A stretch of DNA of 5,331 bases from Alphaproteobacteria bacterium (GTDB lineage Bacteria > Pseudomonadota > Alphaproteobacteria > ATCC43930 > CGMCC-115725). Positions 1 through 5,331 of this stretch are shown here, piece by piece. A program made the position numbers and the translations under genes. Where the stretch lies: the NCBI GenBank assembly GCA_030039775.1, contig JASHUX010000432.1, positions 1-5,331 of the forward strand, given 5' to 3'. Below the pieces are notes generated by a model. It saw only the letters and a program-made list of their open reading frames with translations, did not search any database and was not told the DNA's origin. The number at the start of each line of letters is the position of its first letter. The stretch's first letter is position 1.

Positions 1-1040
1 CCGCACGAACCGGCCTTGTCGCACGCGAGAACGCCGATCAGATCGGCTTCGTGCAAAGCGGGATACCGGTCGTTGAGGACTACTTATTGCGCTTTCTCGC
101 GCTCGAGAAAACGCGAGCACTTGAAGCGGCCATCGCAATGAAAGCCGCGGCACTTCTTGTGGATACCGAGTCGGACCTGACATTGCGGCGGCGCGCATTA
201 GCACTGCCGCTCCAAGAGCTCCGCGATAAGCAATTTCGATTTGAGGAGCTCTTGCAGCCTATCGAAGGGCGTCGTGCTATCACCCGTGACCTGCTCAAAG
301 GAGAGCGCAGCCGCATCGGCGCCGAACTGGAAGCACGGGCCGAAGGACTGCGAAATGGGGCTCGTGGCAGCCTGTTCCCAATTGTCGATGAAATTGTCGA
401 CCGCGCGGAACCGGATGCAATCGACCGGCTCGCGACTGATGCCGTTTCGCCGGCAATTGTTGGATTTTTCGATACGGCTTGCCGCGAGATCACGGCGTTT
501 TTCGTAGGGCAATCGGAAGTCGCGCTGAGGGCGCATCGTGCTCGTATTGATGAACTGGTTGCGGATGTCCGTCAGACGGCGGCGGACCTATTCGAGCTCC
601 CGGTCACACCGATCGTCGAGGACGAGAAATTTCATCTTGCACAAGATCCATACTGGGTGAGTGAGCGGTGGGCCACCACCATTCTGCCCGACCTCCGCCC
701 AATCGTTGATCGCTTCCTGGGTAAGACGGCACGAAGCGCCCGCCGCGGCGCGCGCATAAAAGCGCGGATCGATGGGCTGATCATCCGCAACGTGGAGAAC
801 CTGCGGTGGTCGATATTGCGCGGCCTCGACGACACGTTTCGGCGCGCGGCCGTAACGCTTGAGTCGCGACTCGATGATGCGGTCGCGCTGACGCGCGGCG
901 CGATCACAAATGCACAACGCCTGCGTGAAACGCAGTCCGGGAAGATTGAAGAGGAACTGGCGCGCCTCGACGCAGGCATCATGGCGATCGAGGAGGCGCG
1001 CGCAACGCTCGCAAGTGCCGTGAAATCGGCACCGGCGTAA
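1..1040 (+). CDS. Dynamin-family GTPase, C-terminal helical region (5' partial)
   Basis: The reading frame is open from the left edge (first full codon at base 3), so the gene begins upstream. The GTG at 51 is very probably internal: the residues before it (ARTGLVARENADQIGF) run smoothly into SGIPVVEDYLLRFLALEK. That stretch resembles the segment just after the GTPase domain in bacterial dynamin-family proteins, where a 'SGIPxLExxLxxFLxxEK' pattern is common. Counting the GTG as residue 1, the rest is almost entirely charged amphipathic helix, as expected for a dynamin neck and trunk. A less charged stretch at about 181-224 (FELPVTP, then PYWVSERWATTILPDL) is where a membrane-contacting tip could lie. 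The segment RNVENLRWSILRGLDDTFRR (about 246-265) recalls the C-terminal part of this family. The end is a coiled coil (about 286-325). No GTP-binding motif is present in the visible part. By family, the likely role is nucleotide-dependent membrane binding or remodelling. It is 13 bases upstream of a second GTPase gene, so they are probably co-transcribed. Confidence 0.72.
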   Translation, partial: ARTGLVARENADQIGFVQSGIPVVEDYLLRFLALEKTRALEAAIAMKAAALLVDTESDLTLRRRALALPLQELRDKQFRFEELLQPIEGRRAITRDLLKGERSRIGAELEARAEGLRNGARGSLFPIVDEIVDRAEPDAIDRLATDAVSPAIVGFFDTACREITAFFVGQSEVALRAHRARIDELVADVRQTAADLFELPVTPIVEDEKFHLAQDPYWVSERWATTILPDLRPIVDRFLGKTARSARRGARIKARIDGLIIRNVENLRWSILRGLDDTFRRAAVTLESRLDDAVALTRGAITNAQRLRETQSGKIEEELARLDAGIMAIEEARATLASAVKSAPA

Positions 1041-1053
1041 GGTAGCGGACCGT

Positions 1054-2670
1054 ATGAATCTCGCCGAATACGAGAGCGCAAAATTCGAGCTTGCGGCAGT
1101 GATACGATCCGCAGTCATCGCCTCAGGTAGGGCGATGAGCGACGCACCCGACGGGGTCCGCGACCTATTTTCGCGGTTGGCCGACGACCGTTTCAATCTG
1201 GCCGTGGTTGGTCGCTTCAACCGAGGCAAGACGTCCCTCATGAACGCGGTTCTTGGGACGACGCGACTACCAACGGGGATCGTGCCGCTCACCTCGGTTA
1301 TCACCGCGGTAAGTTACGGCTCGCATGAAGAGGTCTTTATCGAATTTGAGGGCAACCGGCTGCCGTTCCGCATCCCCCTCGAGCGGCTTTCGGAGTACGT
1401 GACCCAGGAGTGCAATCCCGGCAACGATAAACGAGTAGCCGTCGCATCCGTTCGGCTGCCCTGTGAACTCCTTCGACGCGGCTTTTATTTCGTCGACACC
1501 CCGGGGATCGGCTCGTCAATTCGAGAGAACACGTTCACTACGGAGAGGTTCTTACCGGATGCAGACGCCTTCGTGCTGGTAAGCAGCTATGACAGTCCGC
1601 TCTCCGACGAGGAAACAGCCCTCCTGCGGCACATCGTTCCGACAGGAAAGAGGCTGTTCTTTGTCCTGAATAAGCAGGACATCGTGAGCGCGGAAGACGG
1701 AAGACGGGTTCGAGACTACGTCCGTACGCGGTTACGCGAGCTGTTTGGGCCCCTTGCACCGAGCATGTATTCGGTTTCCGCTCTTGATGCCCTGAAGGCC
1801 GACGCGGACGGGTTGACGCGCGCCGACAACGGCGTTGCCCAATTGCGCGATCGCCTCGTGGCGTTCTTGATCGCCGAGAAACAGAGTCGCTTTCTCGTGA
1901 ATATGGTTGATCGGATGGCCACCGTGATTTACCCGTTGCCGAACTCCTCGGCGGCAATTGCCCGCTTGAACGAACTACGACGGCACCTGCAGAAACATCC
2001 TGACGATGGCATCGAGACGGTCTCGCGGCCGTTCTCTGACGAGAGGCGTATTTCGACCTGCACGATTTGCGGCCAAATCGAGCATCAAGTGTTTTCGTTT
2101 CTCTCGAAATTTCAATACGACATCGCCTTCGACGAACGGGTGAGGGCCGATCTCGCGGAACGCGGCGGTCTGTGCGCATTGCACACATGGCAGTACCACG
2201 GGCTTGCATCACCGCTTGGCGCGTCCATTGGATTTTCATTGGTACTGGATCGGATGGCGGCCCGGCTGAGGAGTGTCACTGATCCGCTCGCGCCGCACAT
2301 CGAGAAACTTCGCGTCGCTGAGGATCGCTGTCCAGTGTGCCAGGTTCGGGCCCAGGCGGAACGGCGGGCGGTTGTAGATGTGGCAGCGAGTTTCAGAATG
2401 CATGTCGAGACGCCATCGATGCCGACCGTGTGCCTCGCGCACGTCGGTCTCATTATCGACGAGCTCAAAGATGCCGTTATCGCGCGCCGACTGCTGGCGC
2501 ACGAGGCGGAATTGTACGAGCGCCTTTCGGAAGACATGCGCCGGTATGCGCTGAAGCTCGATGGTGTGCGCCGGGACCTCACCAGCGAGGGCGAGCAGGT
2601 TGCCGCCACGCTCGCGCTTAGCTTGCTCGCAGGAAATTACAGCGTGAACGCCGCGCGCAAGGCCGGCTAG
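1054..2670 (+). CDS. Dynamin-like GTPase fused to twin CxxC/CxxH putative zinc modules
   Basis: This complete 538-residue protein has an N-terminal dynamin-type GTPase domain (about 40-280). It shows G1 GRFNRGKT (53-60), a threonine-rich G2 region (PLTSVITAV, 78-86), G3 DTPG (148-151) and G4 NKQD (206-209). The set is intact, so GTP binding is expected. A dynamin stalk of several hundred residues does not follow. Instead, after a linker (about 295-330), there are two similar modules: C336/C339 with C374/H377, and C426/C429 with C460/H463. Each is a C-x2-C pair, a helical spacer of 34 or 30 residues, then C-x2-H. The pattern resembles the 'CPxC ... GxCxxH' bacterial protein family (I recall DUF6062 as related, not certain) and suggests two metal sites. 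The tail (about 470-538) is helical. No transmembrane segment or signal peptide is apparent, so it is probably cytosolic and may rely on the preceding stalk-bearing dynamin for membrane contact. The ATG at 1054 has a weak AGCGGA ribosome site at suitable spacing. Domain calls are from motifs; the biological role is unknown. Confidence 0.82.
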   Translation: MNLAEYESAKFELAAVIRSAVIASGRAMSDAPDGVRDLFSRLADDRFNLAVVGRFNRGKTSLMNAVLGTTRLPTGIVPLTSVITAVSYGSHEEVFIEFEGNRLPFRIPLERLSEYVTQECNPGNDKRVAVASVRLPCELLRRGFYFVDTPGIGSSIRENTFTTERFLPDADAFVLVSSYDSPLSDEETALLRHIVPTGKRLFFVLNKQDIVSAEDGRRVRDYVRTRLRELFGPLAPSMYSVSALDALKADADGLTRADNGVAQLRDRLVAFLIAEKQSRFLVNMVDRMATVIYPLPNSSAAIARLNELRRHLQKHPDDGIETVSRPFSDERRISTCTICGQIEHQVFSFLSKFQYDIAFDERVRADLAERGGLCALHTWQYHGLASPLGASIGFSLVLDRMAARLRSVTDPLAPHIEKLRVAEDRCPVCQVRAQAERRAVVDVAASFRMHVETPSMPTVCLAHVGLIIDELKDAVIARRLLAHEAELYERLSEDMRRYALKLDGVRRDLTSEGEQVAATLALSLLAGNYSVNAARKAG

Positions 2671-2851
2671 GCTTGATCTCGAAGCGGGTTGGGCACAAAC
2701 AATATCGCATGCCGGTCGACGATGACCCGAACCGCCGAGAACAAAAGCAGTTAGAACGCGCCGATTGGATCGCTCGGGTGGGCGTCGGTCGCAATCATTC
2801 GGTTGATAAAAACAAACAATCCGCGTGGGTGACACGGTAAGGAATGGTAGC
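2671..2851. other. Convergent intergenic region without a recognisable gene
   Basis: About 180 bases separate the GTPase stop codon from the terminator hairpin. I found no convincing reading frame with a ribosome site, no tRNA-like fold and no repeat array. Only very short inverted repeats occur (for example GGTC/GACC at 2714-2727), too weak to interpret. A TTGATA followed by an A-rich stretch around 2802-2818 is the only promoter-like wording, and it lacks a convincing partner box. Confidence 0.5.
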
Positions 2852-2892
2852 CACGATCGTGGGACGACCGAACGTCGCGATTGTGTTTTTTT
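2852..2892 (+). terminator. Rho-independent terminator for the + strand GTPase unit
   Basis: CACGATCG (2852-2859) pairs with CGATTGTG (2878-2885) over eight base pairs including one G-U. An inner stem, GACG (2863-2866) with CGTC (2873-2876), closes a six-base loop. Seven T follow directly (2886-2892). The T run is on the + strand only, so the polarity fits termination of transcripts coming from the GTPase genes. The last T bases are part of the stop codon of the opposing PAP2 gene. Pairing was done by eye, with no folding energy computed. Confidence 0.6.
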
Positions 2893-3568
2893 ATCGCCAT
2901 CGTGGTCTGACGGCGGCGCGAACGTTGATGCCGACATAATCAAAGCCGCGCTCAAGCCCTGCGATGATGGCAATCCCAAGAATCATACCGGCGATGGTAT
3001 CGCTCAAAAAATGGTACCCACCGACTATTCGGCTACCGGCAACAAGAGTGGCCGCGAGAAAAAAACTGACGCGATAGCTGGGAAAAAACGCTGAAAACGC
3101 GGCCGCCATAGCGGCGGCGACCGCCGTGTGCGCCGAGGGAAAGGAAGAAAAATCCGGCAGCATGCTGAGCGGGTGGAAGACATAAATGCCACGTTCGAGA
3201 TAGAGGTGTGGCCGCGAACGCCCGAACAGTGCCTGGAGTCCCGTTGCGGCAAACCAGGGAATGAGCGCTCCGAGCAGGATAAAGATCGCACGGTAGAGAA
3301 GGATGCGTTGTACGACCTTAAATTCGGTGTTCACGAGAACGATCGCCCAGAATAGGAGCAAGGCGACCGCCAGACCGACATAGGGAAGGGGGAGACCGAG
3401 AATGCTTACGCACTCCGCCACATTGAGGAACGGTGCGTCGGATTGAGCGCGCAAGAACGTTTCGACCGGACGGTCCCACACATAGATTGCCATGATGACG
3501 GTGCCGACCAGCGCGAGCAGGCCAACCGTCAACAATATCGCCCGTTCGGCCTCCTCCTTGATTGGCAC
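2891..3568 (-). CDS. PAP2-family membrane phosphatase
   Basis: This is a 225-residue integral membrane protein with about six hydrophobic helices (roughly 10-30, 60-80, 92-112, 143-160, 166-178, 192-207). It carries the PAP2 acid phosphatase signature: motif 1 region QALFGRSRP (112-120), motif 2 PSAH (144-147) and motif 3 SRIVGGYHFLSD (179-190), with the catalytic histidines H147 and H186 and supporting D190 in place. Family members remove phosphate from lipid phosphates or pyrophosphates such as phosphatidic acid, phosphatidylglycerophosphate or undecaprenyl pyrophosphate. The substrate here cannot be told. The first residue of motif 1, normally lysine in KX6RP, is glutamine (Q112), and motif 2 has alanine where glycine is usual. 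The start is a GTG: an in-frame TAG lies only two codons upstream, so nothing longer is possible, and a GGGGG tract seven bases upstream may serve as ribosome site. It is the last gene of the - strand unit, 23 bases after the DUF190 gene. Confidence 0.9.
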   Translation of the reverse strand: MPIKEEAERAILLTVGLLALVGTVIMAIYVWDRPVETFLRAQSDAPFLNVAECVSILGLPLPYVGLAVALLLFWAIVLVNTEFKVVQRILLYRAIFILLGALIPWFAATGLQALFGRSRPHLYLERGIYVFHPLSMLPDFSSFPSAHTAVAAAMAAAFSAFFPSYRVSFFLAATLVAGSRIVGGYHFLSDTIAGMILGIAIIAGLERGFDYVGINVRAAVRPRWR

Positions 3569-3591
3569 GGCCTAACCCCCGTCCGTTGCGA

Positions 3592-3906
3592 TTAGCGGCA
3601 CGTCGCGGTCCAATGGACGATCCTTTTTTCTGGCACGAGATCCTTGAGGAGTTCCATGACGGCGGTCGCAACCGCCGGTTCGTCGAAGAATTCAATAACG
3701 AGCGGAAGATCGACCATGATCCGTAGGATGTCGGCGGCGTGAACTTCCCCGCGCTCGCCAAAGCCGGCAATACCGCGGAAGACGGTCACACCGCGCACGC
3801 GGTGCTGGTCATGCAGAATGTTCAGAATCTCCTGCATCAGGGTCTTGCGATGCCCGTGATCCGCTTCGCTCAGATAGATGCGAACGACCGTCACCTCGGA
3901 TGCCAA
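3592..3906 (-). CDS. DUF190 family protein
   Basis: This small soluble protein of 104 residues matches the DUF190 family by its core GVTVFRGIAGFGERG (39-53) followed by EVHAADILRIMVDLPLVIEF (54-73), and by the N-terminal VRIYLSEADHG (8-18). The length is normal. Members have a ferredoxin-like, PII-like fold and are thought to be regulatory or ligand-binding proteins. They often sit beside crcB, as here, which suggests but does not prove a part in fluoride or ion homeostasis. The start is taken as TTG (3904-3906) because a strong ribosome site, GGGAAGGA, lies six bases upstream. The alternative GTG at 3892-3894 is 18 bases from that site. The gene begins 17 bases after the repaired crcB stop. 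As the sequence stands, the shifted crcB frame reads about 100 bases into this gene, which could disturb its translation start. No membrane segment is seen. Confidence 0.9.
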   Translation of the reverse strand: MASEVTVVRIYLSEADHGHRKTLMQEILNILHDQHRVRGVTVFRGIAGFGERGEVHAADILRIMVDLPLVIEFFDEPAVATAVMELLKDLVPEKRIVHWTATCR

Positions 3907-3912
3907 CGGCTA

Positions 3913-3920
3913 TCCTTCCC
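3913..3920 (-). promoter_or_regulatory. Shine-Dalgarno site of the DUF190 gene
   Basis: Read on the - strand this is GGGAAGGA, with six bases between AAGGA and the TTG start at 3906. It is the strongest ribosome site in the window and decides the start in favour of TTG over the in-frame GTG four codons later. It lies just after the TGA (3924-3926) that ends the repaired crcB frame, an arrangement suited to translational coupling. Confidence 0.65.
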
Positions 3921-3923
3921 TGG

Positions 3924-4297
3924 TCAAATGGTACGGGCGATATACGCGCCCAGCACCGCCGCCCCAATGCCAAGGGCGTTCGAGAGAGCGACGTACAGAA
4001 GGCTTTTGCCACCTCCCCTTGTTCGGCGAGCAGCAACGTCTCCATGGCGTAGGTGGAAAAGGTGGTGAAGCCCCCAATCACGCCGGTCAGAACGCCAATT
4101 CGTACATACGGAGGAACCGTGAGTCGCTCGAGGGTCTCGATAAAAAGGAACCCCATGAGAAAGGCCCCGAGCACGTTGATGGACAGGGTCGCATACGGAA
4201 AATCGCGTCCGTAGATCGACTGGACCAGATTGGTCATCGCATAGCGCGCCCAACAGCCAAAGACACCACCAACCGCAATAGCCAAATACACACGCAT
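3924..4297 (-). pseudogene. crcB: CrcB/Fluc fluoride channel, frameshifted
   Basis: CrcB forms small dimeric four-helix channels that export fluoride across the inner membrane. The first 99 or so residues are clearly CrcB: WARY (16-19), TLSINVLGAFLMGF (37-50) with the conserved pore Asn (N41), and GVIGGFTTFSTYAMET (72-87) with F80 and the TM3 T-F-S-T sodium site. The second pore Phe position is Tyr (Y83). After EQGEVAKAF (92-100) the frame goes wrong and continues as unrelated sequence to a stop at 3809 (162 codons). The expected last helix, LLYVALSNALGIGAAVLGAY, is present in the neighbouring frame and ends with TGA at 3924-3926. One missing base near 3998-4007, for example A5 reduced to A4 in the coding strand, explains this. 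Repaired, the protein has about 124 residues, the usual size. The loss of TM4 should inactivate the product if the shift is real. The ATG start is 21 bases after the HyfB-like stop, with only a weak GGA ribosome site. Confidence 0.85.
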
Positions 4298-4318
4298 TCA
4301 AATCCGCGAAGCCGCACC

Positions 4319-5331
4319 TCATAACAACGTAATGAACAAAATAATGATGAGCAGCGCGCCTATCAGCGAGAGATAGAAGTTGAGACGCCCTGACTGGATG
4401 ATCCGCAATCGTTGGGCGATCGAAACAACGGTACGCTCGAGCGGCGCAAACAGGTGCGGTCCGAAGATCGGCGCCACCTCGTGCGTGAACACAAGACGGC
4501 GAATGAAGTAGGGATGGCCGTTGCCTTCGCGTGCGGTTTCCCGTTCGGTTTCCTCAGTCGGGCGATAAATGAAGCTGTAAAACGTCCGCAGGGCGTTTGA
4601 AAAGGTAAGCGCGGTGGTCGCGGCATGTGCGGCGTCCTGAGAACGGCCGCCATACCACACGGGGCTCGTGCGCACGCGCCGCCTCATCGATAGAAGCAAC
4701 ACACCCAACGGCAGGAGCGCCAGTAACGGCATCGCAATGACGAGTTTGCTTGGCGAAATAAAGGCGAACGTCCCGTTCAGCCGGATGGGGGCGCCGGTTG
4801 CCGGCACGAGAAGCCAGCCGACATGCATCTTCTGAACGGCATTCGCCGCCATGCCGGTACCGTCGAGGCCAACGAGCCACACCGGCATGCCAACCGCGAG
4901 CGCCAGCACGAGGAGACCCAAGACTCCAACCGCGACGGCGTTTCCAATCGGCACGGGCGGCGTGTCCCGCTTGCCGCGGCCCAGCAGCCCGACCCCGAAC
5001 ACTTTGACGAAGGTGGCAAACGCGATCGCGGCCGTAAGCGCCAACCCCGCGCCGGCAAGCGCCGCCGTGAGGCGGCTCGCGAGATTGACCAAATGGAAGC
5101 CTTGGAAGAAGGTCTGGAAAAGGTACCACTCGCTCACAAAACCGGCTTGCGGCGGCATCGCCGCAAGGCTCATCGCGCCAAACAAGGCGCCAAGGCCGAA
5201 TATCCAAGAGCTGCGCCGAAGCACGCCGCTTTGCACGATGGCGTAGGTCTTGCACGCGCGAAACACACCGTCGGCGGTAAGAAACATCGCCCCTTTGGCA
5301 AGTGCATGGCCGCCAAGATGTAAGAGCGCGA
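4319..5331 (-). CDS. HyfB-like proton-translocating membrane subunit (5' partial)
   Basis: This is the C-terminal part of an antiporter-like subunit of the complex I/hydrogenase-4/Mrp superfamily. The frame is open through the right edge, so the gene starts outside; the ATG at 5287 is internal. Upstream of it the window encodes LLHLGGHALAKGAMFLTADG, the conserved helix with histidine and the buried lysine of the proton channel (commonly 'HxxxHALFKxxLF'). Counting that ATG as residue 1, MPPQAGFVSEWYLFQTFFQG (44-63) is the typical P-P-x-x-GFVSEW segment, and FVKVFGVGLLGRGKR (93-107) contains the second conserved lysine, K95, in the 'KxFG' context. The tail has a W-x-G-G element (211-214), a region with LRTFYSFIYRP (233-243), then GRLNFYLSLIGALLIIILF (300-318) as a final helix. 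This C-terminal layout fits HyfB/HycC better than NuoL, NuoM or NuoN. The subunit would move protons in a membrane-bound hydrogenase- or dehydrogenase-type complex; the partners are outside the window. It is followed closely by crcB on the same strand. Confidence 0.85.
   Translation of the reverse strand, partial: ALLHLGGHALAKGAMFLTADGVFRACKTYAIVQSGVLRRSSWIFGLGALFGAMSLAAMPPQAGFVSEWYLFQTFFQGFHLVNLASRLTAALAGAGLALTAAIAFATFVKVFGVGLLGRGKRDTPPVPIGNAVAVGVLGLLVLALAVGMPVWLVGLDGTGMAANAVQKMHVGWLLVPATGAPIRLNGTFAFISPSKLVIAMPLLALLPLGVLLLSMRRRVRTSPVWYGGRSQDAAHAATTALTFSNALRTFYSFIYRPTEETERETAREGNGHPYFIRRLVFTHEVAPIFGPHLFAPLERTVVSIAQRLRIIQSGRLNFYLSLIGALLIIILFITLL

Noticed and set aside
51..53. GTG as the true start of the first gene
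   Set aside because: The frame is open to the left edge, the upstream residues fit a dynamin-family protein, and there is no purine-rich ribosome site before it.
1538..2239. Long open frame (233 codons) on the - strand inside the GTPase gene
   Set aside because: It is antisense to a gene with intact GTPase motifs. Its translation is rich in Arg, Ser and Pro with no recognisable domain, typical of a shadow frame in GC-rich DNA.
2851..2862. Perfect 12-base palindrome CCACGATCGTGG as a possible operator
   Set aside because: Its left arm is better explained as the 5' arm of the terminator stem, and no promoter lies next to it for a regulator to control.
2236..2979. Open frame of 247 codons on the - strand spanning the GTPase 3' end, the intergenic region and the PAP2 3' end
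   Set aside because: It overlaps two well-supported genes in other frames and shows no domain. The translation looks random in composition.
2825..3094. Open frame of 89 codons on the + strand starting in the intergenic region
   Set aside because: Two thirds of it is antisense to PAP2, it crosses the terminator hairpin, and there is no recognisable motif.
4298..4318. Fluoride riboswitch upstream of crcB
   Set aside because: The gap is only 21 bases, and neither it nor the preceding coding sequence shows the conserved riboswitch core by eye.
4823..5323. Open frame of 166 codons on the + strand opposite the HyfB-like gene
   Set aside because: It is very rich in Arg, Lys and Ala with no motif, and the opposite strand carries conserved antiporter-subunit motifs across the whole stretch.

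Overview
The window holds two compact transcription units that point at each other. GC content looks moderately high (not counted). The genes (a hydrogenase-4/complex I-type proton-translocating subunit, CrcB, DUF190, PAP2 and two dynamin-type proteins) suggest a bacterial chromosome, probably a Gram-negative such as a proteobacterium. No gene here fixes the taxon. I saw no tRNA, rRNA, CRISPR array, insertion sequence or phage gene.

Left half, + strand (1-2670). The first gene is the C-terminal helical part of a dynamin-family protein whose GTPase domain lies off the left edge. Thirteen bases later comes a complete second GTPase gene of 538 codons. It has clear G1, G3 and G4 motifs, but instead of a dynamin stalk it carries two consecutive C-x2-C ... 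C-x2-H modules that look like zinc sites. This tandem pair, a stalk-bearing dynamin beside a GTPase fused to a twin Cys/His module, is the most unusual content of the window.

Middle (2671-2890). This convergent intergenic region has no credible gene. It ends in a stem-loop followed by seven T that looks like the intrinsic terminator of the + strand unit and abuts the stop codon of the opposing PAP2 gene.

Right half, - strand (5331 down to 2891). In transcription order: the C-terminal part of a HyfB-like proton-translocating membrane subunit (its start is off the right edge), crcB (fluoride channel), a DUF190 gene and a PAP2-family phosphatase. Gaps are 17 to 23 bases, so this looks like one operon. 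crcB has a one-base frameshift near 3998-4007. Restoring one base gives a protein of about 124 residues, the normal CrcB length, ending 17 bases before the DUF190 start. As written, the reading frame loses the last transmembrane helix and runs into the DUF190 gene. Whether this is a real mutation or an error in a short A run cannot be told from the sequence alone.

The two halves have no evident functional link beyond both acting at or near the membrane. crcB and DUF190 are frequent neighbours in bacteria. Their linkage to a HyfB-like subunit and a PAP2 enzyme may reflect co-transcription rather than a shared pathway.
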